This document shows, piece by piece, positions 26,187 through 35,149 of a stretch of DNA of 64,000 nt. Each line of letters begins with the position of its first letter. The first letter of the stretch is position 1. The stretch lies in assembly GCF_963663645.1 (NCBI RefSeq), contig NZ_OY760503.1, forward strand, positions 879,001-943,000, written 5' to 3'. The translations under genes and the position numbers were made by a program. This DNA comes from an uncultured Trichococcus sp. (lineage in GTDB: Bacteria > Bacillota > Bacilli > Lactobacillales > Aerococcaceae). Below the pieces are notes generated by a model that worked only from the letters and a program-made list of their open reading frames with translations, ran no database searches and was not told where the DNA came from.

Positions 26187-27290
26187 ATGCAAGATATGGA
26201 TACACACTTTATGCAAATGGCACTGGAACTTGCCGAGAAAGGACGCGGGGCCGTCGCACCAAATCCGATGGTCGGCGCCATCATCGTCAAGGACGGACGC
26301 ATCATCGGGTCCGGCTACCACGAAAAAATCGGGGAAGGACATGCTGAAGTGAACGCGTTCCGCTCGGCAACGGAAGATGTGGCGGGCGCGACCATCTACG
26401 TGACTTTGGAACCCTGCTCCCATTACGGAAAAACGCCGCCCTGCTCCGACAAGATCATCGAAAAGAAGATTGGGCGGGTCGTCATCGCGGCTTTGGATCC
26501 GAATCCGTTGGTTTCCGGGCGCGGCGTCAAGAAACTGCAGGATGCCGGCATCGAAGTGGTGACAGGCGTCCTGGCCGAAGAAAGCAGCCGTTTGAATGAA
26601 ATATTCATGAAATATATAGTAAAAAAAGAGCCCTTCGTCATCATGAAAGCAGCGATGTCGTTGGACGGAAAGATCGCGACCCGGACCGGCGAATCGCAAT
26701 GGATCACCGGTCCTGCCGCAAGGGAACGCGTGCACCAACTGCGGAGCACTCTCAGTGGCATCATGGTCGGCGTCCAGACCGTCATCATGGACGATCCGCA
26801 GCTGACCTCCCGCATTCCGGGCGGAAAAAATCCGGTTCGGATCATCGTCGACAGCACCTTGTGCATCCCGCTGGAAGCAAAAGTGCTCCAAAATCAGGAC
26901 ACGGCCAAGACTATCATCGCAACGACAGAACGGGCGGACCGCAGCAAGGCAGCCCGGCTCGAAGAGGCCGGCATCGAGCTTCTGACTGTATCCGCCAAGG
27001 ATGGCCGGACCGATCTGAAAGTGCTGATGAGAACCCTCGGGGAGCGCGGAATTGACAGCATCCTGCTGGAAGGCGGCGCAACCCTGAACTTTTCCGCCCT
27101 GCAGGCGAACATCGTCGACAAGGTGCAGGTCTACATCGCCCCGAAACTGATCGGGGGAGAAACAGCAAAAACACCTGTCGGCGGAGATGGCATCGAAAAG
27201 CTGAGCCAAGCTTTCAGCGTAATCGAACTGAAAGCCAGCACCGTCGGGGAAGACATCCTCTTGGAAGGCTACATTTCCAAGAACGAATAA
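26187..27290 (+). CDS. ribD: Bifunctional diaminohydroxyphosphoribosylaminopyrimidine deaminase / 5-amino-6-(5-phosphoribosylamino)uracil reductase
   Basis: A 367-residue two-domain enzyme for steps two and three of the pyrimidine branch. The N-terminal zinc deaminase domain shows HAEVNAF and the PCSHYGKTPPC zinc motif; the C-terminal reductase (from about 145) begins VIMKAAMSLDGKIATRTGES and ends with the GGATLNFSAL nucleotide region. The ATG at 26187 follows AGGGAGG; the open frame extends to 26085 through the leader terminators and should not be used. First gene of the riboflavin operon. Confidence 0.95.
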   Translation: MQDMDTHFMQMALELAEKGRGAVAPNPMVGAIIVKDGRIIGSGYHEKIGEGHAEVNAFRSATEDVAGATIYVTLEPCSHYGKTPPCSDKIIEKKIGRVVIAALDPNPLVSGRGVKKLQDAGIEVVTGVLAEESSRLNEIFMKYIVKKEPFVIMKAAMSLDGKIATRTGESQWITGPAARERVHQLRSTLSGIMVGVQTVIMDDPQLTSRIPGGKNPVRIIVDSTLCIPLEAKVLQNQDTAKTIIATTERADRSKAARLEEAGIELLTVSAKDGRTDLKVLMRTLGERGIDSILLEGGATLNFSALQANIVDKVQVYIAPKLIGGETAKTPVGGDGIEKLSQAFSVIELKASTVGEDILLEGYISKNE

Positions 27291-27314
27291 ATAGAGGAAA
27301 GTGGGAGGAAATTC

Positions 27315-27968
27315 ATGTTTACTGGGATCATCGAAGAAGTCGGCACCTTAAAAGGCATCCGCCATGGCCAAAAGTCTTCAGTCGTCACTGTCGGTGGAAA
27401 AAAAGTGCTGGCAGACACAAAAATCGGCGACAGCATTTCCACCAATGGCGTCTGCCTGACTGTCACGAAGCTGCATAAGGATGCCTTCGATGCGGACGTC
27501 ATGCCGGAAACGCTGCAGCGCTCAAACCTTGGCGCCCTGCAGATGGGCGGCCGCGTCAATCTGGAACGGGCACTGCAGCTCGACACCCGACTGGGCGGGC
27601 ATATCGTCAGCGGGCACATCGACGGGACCGGCTCGATCAAGGAATACCGCAAGGACGATAACGCCGTCTGGATCACCATTTCGGCTGGGCCGGAGCTGCT
27701 CCGCTACATCATCGAAAAAGGCTCGATCGCCATCGACGGCGTCAGCCTGACTGTAGCGACAGTCGACAGTCAATCGTTCCAGGTATCCATCATTCCCCAC
27801 ACCGGAGCAGAGACGATTTTGCTTGAGAAGAAATTGGGCGATACGGTCAATCTGGAGTGCGACATCATCGGCAAATACGTGGAAAAACTGCTGGGCCTGA
27901 GTCCGCAGATACAAACGAAACAAAGCAACCTGTCTGAAGCCTTCCTGAAAGAGAACGGCTTCTTCTGA
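27315..27968 (+). CDS. ribE: Riboflavin synthase alpha chain
   Basis: A 217-residue lumazine-binding protein with the two repeated barrels of riboflavin synthase, which dismutates two lumazines into riboflavin. The repeat openings are [12 protein letters not shown] and [14 protein letters not shown], with NGVCLTV and DGVSLTV as matched core motifs. It starts 24 bp after ribD with GTGGGAGGAAA as ribosome site. Confidence 0.96.
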   Translation: MFTGIIEEVGTLKGIRHGQKSSVVTVGGKKVLADTKIGDSISTNGVCLTVTKLHKDAFDADVMPETLQRSNLGALQMGGRVNLERALQLDTRLGGHIVSGHIDGTGSIKEYRKDDNAVWITISAGPELLRYIIEKGSIAIDGVSLTVATVDSQSFQVSIIPHTGAETILLEKKLGDTVNLECDIIGKYVEKLLGLSPQIQTKQSNLSEAFLKENGFF

Positions 27969-27988
27969 AAAAAAGGAGGAAAAAATAC

Positions 27989-29185
27989 ATGTTCAACACA
28001 TCCGAAGAACTCATCGCGGACATCAGAGCCGGCAAAATCATTGTGCTGGTCGATGATGAGGATCGCGAAAATGAAGGAGACCTGATCTGCGCAGCCGAAT
28101 TCGCGACGCCGGAAAACATCAATTTCATGGCCATCTACGCGAAAGGCTTGATCTGCATGCCCATGGATCGGGCACTCACAGAAAAACTGGTGCTGACTCC
28201 GATGGTGGACCGCAACACCGATAATCACGGGACAGCCTTCACCGTCGCCATCGACCATGTCGAGACGACCACCGGCATCTCGGCCTTCGAACGCTCTTTG
28301 ACCGTCATGAAAGCCGTGGAGGATGATGCCCAGCCCGAAGATTTCCGCAGACCGGGCCACATCTTCCCGCTGAAGGCAGTGGACAACGGCGTGCTCGCGC
28401 GCAACGGCCATACCGAAGCCACCGTCGATTTGGCGCGTTTGGCCGGATTGAAGCCGGCGGGTCTCTGCTGCGAAATCATGGCCGATGACGGCACGATGAT
28501 GCGTACAGCCGAACTGATCACTTTTGCCAAAGAGCATGACCTGAAGATCGGCACGATCGCCGACCTGATCGCCTACCGCAAAGAGAACGAACAGCTCTAC
28601 AAGCGCGAAGGCCAAGCCAAATTGCCCACCAAATACGGCGAGTTCGACATCTACACTTACGTGAGCAGAATCGACGCAGACGAACACCACGTCGCCTTGG
28701 TAATGGGCGATGTCACAACGGAAGAACCCGTTCTGGTGCGCGTCCATTCCGAATGCTTGACCGGCGATGTCTTCGGATCGAAACGCTGCGACTGCGGCCA
28801 GCAATTGGACGCGGCCATGAAGCAGATCGCCGAGGCAGGTCGAGGGGTCTTGGTCTACTTGCGTCAGGAAGGGCGCGGCATCGGCCTCGTCAACAAAATC
28901 CATGCTTATGCGCTGCAGGACCAAGGCTACGACACGGTTGAAGCCAACCTGATGCTGGGATTCCCAAGCGATCTGCGCGAATACTACATGGCTGACGAAA
29001 TGCTGCAGGACTTGGGCATCAAGGAAATCCAGCTTTTGACGAACAACCCGCTTAAGATAGAAGGTCTGAAGAAACACGGCGTGAAGATCACCGAACGGCT
29101 TCCGATCCAGCTGGAGATTTTCGGCGAAACGCAGCGCTACATGGAAACAAAGAAACAAAAAATGGGGCACTACTTGGATTTATAA
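27989..29185 (+). CDS. ribBA: Bifunctional 3,4-dihydroxy-2-butanone 4-phosphate synthase / GTP cyclohydrolase II
   Basis: A 398-residue fusion supplying both precursors of riboflavin. The RibB half (1-200) has [11 protein letters not shown] and the RRPGHIFPL motif; the RibA half has the zinc ligands in [15 protein letters not shown] and the GTP-binding RQEGRGIGL. Both active sites appear intact. It follows ribE after 20 bp with AAGGAGGAAA. Confidence 0.97.
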   Translation: MFNTSEELIADIRAGKIIVLVDDEDRENEGDLICAAEFATPENINFMAIYAKGLICMPMDRALTEKLVLTPMVDRNTDNHGTAFTVAIDHVETTTGISAFERSLTVMKAVEDDAQPEDFRRPGHIFPLKAVDNGVLARNGHTEATVDLARLAGLKPAGLCCEIMADDGTMMRTAELITFAKEHDLKIGTIADLIAYRKENEQLYKREGQAKLPTKYGEFDIYTYVSRIDADEHHVALVMGDVTTEEPVLVRVHSECLTGDVFGSKRCDCGQQLDAAMKQIAEAGRGVLVYLRQEGRGIGLVNKIHAYALQDQGYDTVEANLMLGFPSDLREYYMADEMLQDLGIKEIQLLTNNPLKIEGLKKHGVKITERLPIQLEIFGETQRYMETKKQKMGHYLDL

Positions 29186-29217
29186 AAAATAAAACAACCA
29201 AACAGGAGGAAAACAAA

Positions 29218-29679
29218 ATGAACATCATCGAAGGACAATTAATTGCACAGGATTTAAAAATCGCGATCGTGGTGGCACGTTTCAACGAATTCATCGGATC
29301 GAAATTGGTGGGCGGTGCCTTGGACGGTTTGAAACGCCATGGCGTGGCTGAAGAAGCCATCGACTTGGCATGGGTGCCCGGCGCATACGAAATTCCATTG
29401 GTAGCGCAAAAAATGGCGGCTTCCGGAAAATATGATGCTGTCATCACTTTGGGCGCCGTCATCAAAGGCGCAACGGCGCATTTCGATTACGTCTGTTCGG
29501 AAGTATCCAAAGGCGTAGCGACAGCTTCCATGAATACAGGCGTTCCGGTCATCTTCGGTGTACTGACGACCGACACGATCGAACAAGCCATCGAACGTGC
29601 CGGCACGAAAGCAGGCAACAAAGGTTACGACTGTGCTGTGTCTGCTATCGAAATGGCCAACCTGCTCAAAAATCTATAA
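29218..29679 (+). CDS. ribH: 6,7-dimethyl-8-ribityllumazine synthase
   Basis: A 153-residue lumazine synthase condensing the ribitylamino-uracil with dihydroxybutanone phosphate. [19 protein letters not shown], the active-site VPGAYEIPL and the [17 protein letters not shown] motif are complete. Ribosome site AGGAGGAAAAC. Last of the four canonical rib genes, followed six bases later by a HAD gene. Confidence 0.97.
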   Translation: MNIIEGQLIAQDLKIAIVVARFNEFIGSKLVGGALDGLKRHGVAEEAIDLAWVPGAYEIPLVAQKMAASGKYDAVITLGAVIKGATAHFDYVCSEVSKGVATASMNTGVPVIFGVLTTDTIEQAIERAGTKAGNKGYDCAVSAIEMANLLKNL

Positions 29680-29685
29680 AAATCT

Positions 29686-30351
29686 ATGGAAAAACTAATG
29701 TTCAAAGGTGTACGCACCATCATCCTTGACTACGACGGCACCATCCATGACAGTACCCGGAATTATATCCACGCTTTCAAACAAGCCTATGCTTACCTCG
29801 TTGAAGCCGGCTATGCCGCACCAAGGGATTGGGCGGATGCAGAAATCACGAAGTGGCTGGGCTACAGCAGCAAAGCAATGTGGGAAAATTTCATGCCCGA
29901 CCTGGATGAAGAGGTCCGATCGAAGGCCTCAAAAATGATCGGCCAGATTCTGCTGGAAAAAGCCAAAACCGGGCAGGCAGTCCTTTATGAGGGCGCCCTG
30001 GAAACACTGCAGGCATTGAAGGAGAAAGGCTACCGCTTGGTCTTTTTGAGCAACTGCAGCCGGGCCTACATGGAAGCTCACCGGAAAAGCTTCGGCTTAG
30101 ACCGCTACTTCGACGGCATGTACTGCACGGAAGATTTCGGCTTCATCCCAAAATATGAAATCTTCGAATCGATCCGAGCTGTTTTTTCTGGCGATTACCT
30201 GATCGTGGGCGACCGGTTCCAGGACATCGAGGTCGCCGAACATCATCCCGTCCGCACTGTGGGCTGCCGTTATGGTTTCGGCTTCCCCGGGGAACTGGAA
30301 TCGGCGGATGCACTGATAGACGATATCCGCGAATTGAATGACTTGCTGTAA
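29686..30351 (+). CDS. HAD-family phosphatase at the end of the riboflavin operon
   Basis: A 221-residue haloacid-dehalogenase hydrolase with a helical cap. Motif I is DYDGT (Asp15 nucleophile, Asp17 acid), motif II LVFLSNCS, motif III lysine region IPKYEIFESI and motif IV GDRFQDIE, so it is probably catalytically active. It begins only six bases after ribH, has no strong ribosome site and is followed by the operon terminator, implying translation coupled to ribH. The riboflavin pathway needs a phosphatase for 5-amino-6-ribitylaminouracil phosphate, filled by HAD proteins in other bacteria (YcsE, YbjI types); this gene is a natural candidate. That role is inferred from location. An alternative start is the ATG at 29698. 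Confidence 0.85.
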   Translation: MEKLMFKGVRTIILDYDGTIHDSTRNYIHAFKQAYAYLVEAGYAAPRDWADAEITKWLGYSSKAMWENFMPDLDEEVRSKASKMIGQILLEKAKTGQAVLYEGALETLQALKEKGYRLVFLSNCSRAYMEAHRKSFGLDRYFDGMYCTEDFGFIPKYEIFESIRAVFSGDYLIVGDRFQDIEVAEHHPVRTVGCRYGFGFPGELESADALIDDIRELNDLL

Positions 30352-30357
30352 CAATCG

Positions 30358-30390
30358 AAAGAGGCCGGGATTTTGTCCCAGCCTCTTTTT
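30358..30390 (+). terminator. Terminator of the riboflavin operon
   Basis: AAAGAGGC-GGGA pairs with TCCC-GCCTCTTT and ends in five T, seven bases after the HAD stop codon. Confidence 0.88.
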
Positions 30391-30420
30391 GCGCTTTGCG
30401 GATATTAGGTGCATAAATGT

Positions 30421-30590
30421 GGGACAGCCCCTATAAACAGGGGTTGTCGGCTGTTCCCAAAACTACGACTGCCTATCAGCCGACACAAAGGAGATTCCTT
30501 GACTGTTCGCAAAATAGCGACTGCACATCAGCAGACACAAAGGGGATTCGTCGGTTGTTCGCACGGAAGCGCATGACGAACAACCGACGA
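30421..30590 (+). repeat. Imperfect tandem repeats with strong hairpins
   Basis: A unit of about 52 bases occurs twice, 30449-30500 and 30501-30551, sharing CTGTTC-CAAAA, CGACTGC and GACACAAAGG-GATTC, then a third partial start (GGTTGTTCGCA). A hairpin GACAGCCCC/GGGGTTGTC precedes it at 30423-30448, and a perfect 13-bp stem, CGTCGGTTGTTCG (30549-30561) with CGAACAACCGACG (30577-30589), ends it. No reading frame is convincing. Confidence 0.6.
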
Positions 30591-30643
30591 AACACACTTT
30601 CACCGGAAATTCCGATTCACCCAGCCTATCGATTTCGCCTGAT

Positions 30644-31333
30644 TTATGCTGTCCAATCCGGAACGCTAGCATTCAACCCGTCCAGCAAGCGATAAAGAAG
30701 CTCCCGGTTGCTCGCGGGGATCGGATAATTCCGGATTTCTGCTGCCGTCTGCGTGTAGGCGGTGCCGTCCAGGAAGGCCGCATCGTTTTGGAGGATATTT
30801 TCGATGCTCTCCTTTGTGGATTCGAAATGGAACTGCAGACCGATCACATTACCTTTATAGACAAAGCCTTGGTTCGGACAGACATCGCTTGCGAACAGGC
30901 GCTCCGCTCCTTCCGGCAAGCCGAATTGTTCCCCATGCCAATGGAACACGACCAATTCCTCAGGCAGATCGCCGATTGTTGCCGAGCCCATCGTCCGGAT
31001 CGGCAGCCAGCCCGCTTCCCGGTATTCCCCCTGGAAAATATCGGCACCCAACGCTTTGGCGATCTGCTGTCCACCCAGACAGACACCTAAAATCGGCTTG
31101 CCCTGGCTGATGAGTGCGCGGATAAGCTGGCGCTCCTCTTCCAGCCAAGGCAGGTCATCCAGGACACTCATGGGACCGCCCAATATCACCAGGAAATCCG
31201 TTTCCTCCGCGTTCGGCAAAGCTTCCCCCAGAAATAGGCGGTGTACCTTATATTCGGTTCCGGTCTGCCGGCACCAACTCTCGATTTCTGACGGCCCTTC
31301 AAAATCCACGTGCTGTAAAATTGCGATTTCCAT
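30644..31333 (-). CDS. Type 1 glutamine amidotransferase
   Basis: A 229-residue stand-alone class-I glutaminase domain. The nucleophile is Cys85 in ILGVCLGGQQ, with His169 and Glu171 in LQFHFE completing the triad; LGGPMSVLDD is the oxyanion strand. It resembles the GMP-synthase-like amidotransferases of Firmicutes that are encoded away from a synthetase partner, so the nitrogen acceptor is unknown; degradative gamma-glutamyl hydrolase activity is another possibility. It is flanked by the repeat tract and a divergent small gene, so no operon context helps. Confidence 0.88.
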   Translation of the reverse strand: MEIAILQHVDFEGPSEIESWCRQTGTEYKVHRLFLGEALPNAEETDFLVILGGPMSVLDDLPWLEEERQLIRALISQGKPILGVCLGGQQIAKALGADIFQGEYREAGWLPIRTMGSATIGDLPEELVVFHWHGEQFGLPEGAERLFASDVCPNQGFVYKGNVIGLQFHFESTKESIENILQNDAAFLDGTAYTQTAAEIRNYPIPASNRELLYRLLDGLNASVPDWTA

Positions 31334-31490
31334 GCTGATCCCTCCTTAAAATTGATTATTCCATCATAATATATGAGCCCGCAACCGTCACCCACCGCCG
31401 CGTTATTAAGTGCAGATGCAGGTCGAGAATGTTATGATAGACCTATAGAAAACACTTGATCCAAAGCCATTTCCGAAGGGAGCAAGCACC

Positions 31491-31799
31491 ATGAGAAACC
31501 TGGACAAAGAAATTGCGATCATCCAAAAATTCAAAGCCGAGCACCCGAACAAAGCCTACAAACTCTACATCGAGACAAGCGATGACTTCGACTTCCACGA
31601 CGAAACCGAAAGTGAAGACTACATCGCCGTCCTCATCGCCGAATTGGAAACCGAAACACCCGTAGAGAATCCGTTTTTGGAAGGCACATCCGCTTATAGC
31701 TGGGATGCCGAATACGTCATCTACATCGACAAACCCACTACCGCAGACCGGGAATTGATCACGAAGCTTTATTATGACGAACTGCTCCAATATGTCTGA
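31491..31799 (+). CDS. Hypothetical acidic protein, 102 residues
   Basis: Not recognised. The ORF has a good ribosome site (GAAGGGAG nine bases before ATG) and its stop codon is embedded in an intrinsic terminator, both signs of a real gene. The protein is soluble and strongly acidic (runs such as TSDDFDFHDETESEDY), with a mixed alpha/beta pattern and no membrane segment, signal peptide or cysteine. It is transcribed alone. Function unknown. Confidence 0.7.
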   Translation: MRNLDKEIAIIQKFKAEHPNKAYKLYIETSDDFDFHDETESEDYIAVLIAELETETPVENPFLEGTSAYSWDAEYVIYIDKPTTADRELITKLYYDELLQYV

Positions 31800-31827
31800 A
31801 GGGAATCACCCTTCAGGCATTTTTTTC
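31796..31827 (+). terminator. Terminator overlapping the stop codon of the 102-residue gene
   Basis: CTGAAGGG (31796-31803) pairs with CCCTTCAG (31809-31816) followed by GCA and seven T. The TGA stop lies within the stem. Confidence 0.85.
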
Positions 31828-31986
31828 GTCCGTTTCGTTTTTTGCAGGTTCCTCCAGGATGCTCTCTTGAGGCTTATGCCCTATTGCTTTTTCCTCATCG
31901 GGCCCACTCTCGCTTGGCTCCGTTTTTTTGGACGACCGCAGCATCTTCTCCACGAGCAGTTTGACCAACCGATCCAGTTCCACCAT
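31813..31986 (-). CDS. Hypothetical charged small protein, 57 residues
   Basis: Not recognised. The frame is open to 32148, but only the ATG at 31986 (or the GTG at 31989) has a ribosome site, AGGGGAGG. The product starts MVELDRLVKLLVEKML, a likely amphipathic helix, and continues as a very charged, low-complexity tail rich in Glu, Lys, Ser and Pro, probably disordered. It faces the 102-residue gene convergently and its 3' end runs into that gene's terminator. A small adaptor or a spurious ORF are both possible. Confidence 0.45.
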   Translation of the reverse strand: MVELDRLVKLLVEKMLRSSKKTEPSESGPDEEKAIGHKPQESILEEPAKNETDEKNA

Positions 31987-32099
31987 CACGATTCCTCCCC
32001 TATTTTTTTCTATCATAGCACAATGATTGCGGGAACTCACCGGGAATTCGGCTGTCGGAATGCTCGGATTTCCCGGTGTGAAGCCGTTCGCCGGGCAAC

Positions 32100-32137
32100 A
32101 AAAAAATCTGTGTCGCCGAAACGACACAGATTTTTTT
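32100..32137 (-). terminator. Bidirectional terminator after the LevR-like gene
   Basis: ATCTGTGTCG (32106-32115) pairs with CGACACAGAT (32122-32131), flanked by seven A and seven T, 18 bases beyond the regulator stop codon. Confidence 0.88.
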
Positions 32138-32155
32138 GAATTGTGCACTTATGTG

Positions 32156-34918
32156 TCAGCCGTTCGCTGTGTAGGACACACTTCGGGCCAGATAAGCGTA
32201 GGCGACATGGTTCAGCATGTCTTCGTTGATGATCTCGAGATGCTCCCGGAAATAATCCAGGAAAAGATTCTTGATTTTCGGAACGACATATTTGTCCTGC
32301 GGGAACGAAACCATACCCTTCTCAAAACGCGGGATCTGTTCCTTGCGCTTGATTTTCCGCAGCATGCCGATGATATGGAAAGAAAGTCCGATCTTGTCGC
32401 TCACGAACAGGGAAGGACTCATCATTTCGTTCACTTCATCGTTGAAGCGATAAATGCTGGACAGCAGCTCCTCTATTTCGGGCATGTCGTAATACTTCAG
32501 GATCGTTTCCTTGATCGAACGGTATGTATAGATTTCGTCGATGCAGTCCTGGATCCGCTGCAGTCCCGCCCGGTTCATGACTGTGTACAGTTCAAAGGTC
32601 GGATACTCCGTTTTGATCGCAAAGGTGCTGATGACACAGATGATCTCGTATTCCTTCGTCAATTCCTGAAGGCGCGCATAAATGCTCTCCTTGCCGACCA
32701 GATTGATCGGCACGATCGTGATTTCCTTCTCATCGAAGGAAATTTCCTTGCGGATGATGTCACGGATCGTTACGGCCGTCCCCTCGCCGGTCAGGCAGAT
32801 CGAAATGATCGCTAACGGTCGGAAGTGGAACGAATCGGTGGCTTGCAGCCGAGTTTTCGGCTTCTGCACCTGCTCCAACGCCTTCCGGTCCTGATAGATG
32901 GCCATATATTCGTTCACCTTCAGCGTTTCGACATAGACCTCACGCAGACTGCAGCCGATCATCGCTTTTCTGCTCGCCTCGAGGACATGCATCGTACTCA
33001 CCAATGGGATGGACTCGGCCTTCAACGGGAACAGTTTCTCCAATTCACCCGCAAAAGTCGTCAGGCTGCCCATATCCACCAGCAGCAGAATATCATCCGT
33101 AATCTGATGGTTTTTGATGTAGCGGACCAGCCTTTCGAACACTTGCTGCGGCTCCTCATCCAAGCGCGCATTGATCCCGATGGCGCCCTCGTGGTTCAGC
33201 AGTTGGTTCGCCGTGTCGCAGAGCGCCGAGGCAATCCCCGATCCGTGCGCAATCACGATGACCTGCACTTTCGCCAACTTTTCGATCGCATCCATCTCAT
33301 CGTGCGTCAGGAACATGATGAAGTAACTCGCTTCCTCTTCCGGAATGCGCACACCCAGATCCGCTTCCAAAATGGCCATGCATTCTTTCGCAACGCCGTA
33401 CATCTCCGGATACTTGTCGATGATCGCTTCATGCATATCGTTCTTCAGCACATGATCCTGTTGGCTTCGCTTCACAAGGTTGTAGATATGGATCGCCATC
33501 ATCTGGAACACCTTATCGCTCACCACCTTGCCGGTCTTGATCGTGACATGGCGGAGGATTTTTTCGAGTTCCTTGATGATGTTGTCCGGCACAAGCGCAA
33601 TCAGGTTCTCTTTGTTGCAGAAGCGTTGCTCCTTTTCCCCTGTCAGTTTGAAATACGTCTTCAGGTCATGCTCCATCGCTTTCTGGATCTCTTCCGCACT
33701 GGCTTTTTTCTTCTCCAATTCCCGGTAGCGTGTATTCATTTCCCGGTAGATGGTGCTTTCGCTCGGCGCAATGACTTCCGGAACGGCAGCATTGGAGGGC
33801 AGATACTGGATTGCCTGTCGGTTCGTCCCTTCGTATTTCGACCACAGCTGGCGGTGATCCGCATTGCTGAGCAGACCCGCCCGGATATGATCCGGCAGAT
33901 CTTTGCTGCTGACTCTCAGATAATCCTCCTTGACGGCCAAGAAACGGGCATAGCTTTTCGCGAAAGCGATCCGGATATCCGCTCTGAACTGCCCGATGTT
34001 CAATTCGCATTTGTAATGCAGAAAAGCTTTCAGCGCATTCTTGCTGAAATACATCGGAACTCCCAACTGATCGACTTCCTGCTGGACGAAGGCATCGAAC
34101 AACTGATGGCGTTCCTCGATCGACCTTTCCCTCAAACTCGGCAGGTCGATGATGATCGGAAGTCTGCGGACGAAGGTCTTCAGAAGCGTGTCCTTTTTTT
34201 CGGTCGTCGCTCCGATGATCAGGACACTGGCGTGGTGATCTTTTTCGGACTCCCCGAGCGGCCGGAAAACACCGCGGTCGATATAGGTGAACAGCATCTC
34301 CTGCCCTTCAATCGGCAACCGGTGGATTTCATCCAAAAATAGGATGCCGCCGTTCGCCTTCTTGAGGAGTCCAGTCTTATTTGTCTCCGCACCCGTATAA
34401 GCCCCTTTTGTATGGCCAAACAGTTGGCTCATCAACAGTTGCGGATTATGGGCATAATCGGCGCAATTGAACTGGATGAAGGGGGAAGATTCCCCCAGTT
34501 TCCCCGATTGGATGCCGTATTTGTGCAACAAATCAGCGAACAACGACTTGCCGACGCCGGTTTCGCCCAGCAACAGCATATGCATTCCGTCCCCTGGATA
34601 CAGGATCGCCGCCTTGCCTTGCTCGATCTGATGGAAAAGGCTGGGATTTTTCTTCAGGAAGTTATCCATGTCCACGATTCTGGGTGTTGCCTTCGGTGCC
34701 GCAGCCTGTTGGGGCAGCTTACGTGTGCACGGAAAAAAACGTACCGGTCTGGTTTTTTCTTTGTAGCAGCGTTTTTCTTTATGTAGTTGATTCAGATCAC
34801 GCGAAATATTGCTTCTGTCGCTTTTCAATCTATAGGCGATTTCCTCGGCCGTTATCCCCTGTTTCTTCTCCTCGTAAAGCATGCCCAATGCCTCGAGCAC
34901 TTTTTCGATTCTCTGCAA
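32156..34918 (-). CDS. LevR-type sigma-54 transcriptional activator with PRD and EIIA domains
   Basis: A 920-residue PTS-regulated activator. An N-terminal winged helix (about 1-60) is followed by an AAA+ domain with Walker A GETGVGKS (118-125), the sigma-54 contact loop GAYTGA (172-177, variant of GAFTGA) and Walker B GGILFLDEIHR. Then come PRD1 (about 440-540), an EIIA-mannose-like domain with the histidine in VIVIAHGSG, an EIIB-like segment with IISICLTGEGTA, and PRD2 to the end. It should activate a sigma-54 promoter of a mannose-class PTS operon and be tuned by PTS phosphorylation. No such PTS operon is adjacent, so it is an orphan here. Start at 34918 has GAGGGGTGATG upstream. Confidence 0.92.
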   Translation of the reverse strand: MQRIEKVLEALGMLYEEKKQGITAEEIAYRLKSDRSNISRDLNQLHKEKRCYKEKTRPVRFFPCTRKLPQQAAAPKATPRIVDMDNFLKKNPSLFHQIEQGKAAILYPGDGMHMLLLGETGVGKSLFADLLHKYGIQSGKLGESSPFIQFNCADYAHNPQLLMSQLFGHTKGAYTGAETNKTGLLKKANGGILFLDEIHRLPIEGQEMLFTYIDRGVFRPLGESEKDHHASVLIIGATTEKKDTLLKTFVRRLPIIIDLPSLRERSIEERHQLFDAFVQQEVDQLGVPMYFSKNALKAFLHYKCELNIGQFRADIRIAFAKSYARFLAVKEDYLRVSSKDLPDHIRAGLLSNADHRQLWSKYEGTNRQAIQYLPSNAAVPEVIAPSESTIYREMNTRYRELEKKKASAEEIQKAMEHDLKTYFKLTGEKEQRFCNKENLIALVPDNIIKELEKILRHVTIKTGKVVSDKVFQMMAIHIYNLVKRSQQDHVLKNDMHEAIIDKYPEMYGVAKECMAILEADLGVRIPEEEASYFIMFLTHDEMDAIEKLAKVQVIVIAHGSGIASALCDTANQLLNHEGAIGINARLDEEPQQVFERLVRYIKNHQITDDILLLVDMGSLTTFAGELEKLFPLKAESIPLVSTMHVLEASRKAMIGCSLREVYVETLKVNEYMAIYQDRKALEQVQKPKTRLQATDSFHFRPLAIISICLTGEGTAVTIRDIIRKEISFDEKEITIVPINLVGKESIYARLQELTKEYEIICVISTFAIKTEYPTFELYTVMNRAGLQRIQDCIDEIYTYRSIKETILKYYDMPEIEELLSSIYRFNDEVNEMMSPSLFVSDKIGLSFHIIGMLRKIKRKEQIPRFEKGMVSFPQDKYVVPKIKNLFLDYFREHLEIINEDMLNHVAYAYLARSVSYTANG

Positions 34919-34933
34919 AAATCATCACCCCTC

Positions 34934-34986
34934 GGAAAACGTTTACATTCTAATGACAATCGTACCATATTTTGGTGATGGCGTAA
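34934..34986 (-). promoter_or_regulatory. Promoter and cre site of the LevR-like gene
   Basis: On the minus strand TTACGC (34986-34981) and TACGAT (34964-34959, preceded by TGG) are 16 bp apart. Between start point and gene lies GGAAAACGTTTACA (34934-34947), 13 of 14 positions of the CcpA-binding cre consensus, implying carbon catabolite repression of the regulator. Confidence 0.55.
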
Positions 34987-35066
34987 CAGAAAAAAGAAGC
35001 GAACAAGCTAGATTTTATAAAAATAACAACAATGATCTTTCACAAATTTTTTTCAGAGACTTTTTT

Positions 35067-35094
35067 TTGCACTAATTTAAAAAAGATGTATGAT
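35067..35094 (+). promoter_or_regulatory. Promoter of the hsp20 gene
   Basis: TTGCAC at 35067-35072 and TATGAT at 35089-35094 are 16 bp apart. I see no CIRCE or CtsR heptad here, although GTTGAT occurs twice (35100 and 35124) in the leader. Confidence 0.5.
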
Positions 35095-35149
35095 AAGGGT
35101 GTTGATAGCGCTTTATAACTGAGGTTGATTAAAGAAAGGAAGTAACATC

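Noticed and set aside
30421-30590. CRISPR array
   Set aside because: Only two diverged units placed end to end with no spacers and no cas genes.
35095-35149. CIRCE or CtsR operator before hsp20
   Set aside because: Neither the TTAGCACTC inverted repeat nor GGTCAAA heptads are present; the two GTTGAT words do not match.
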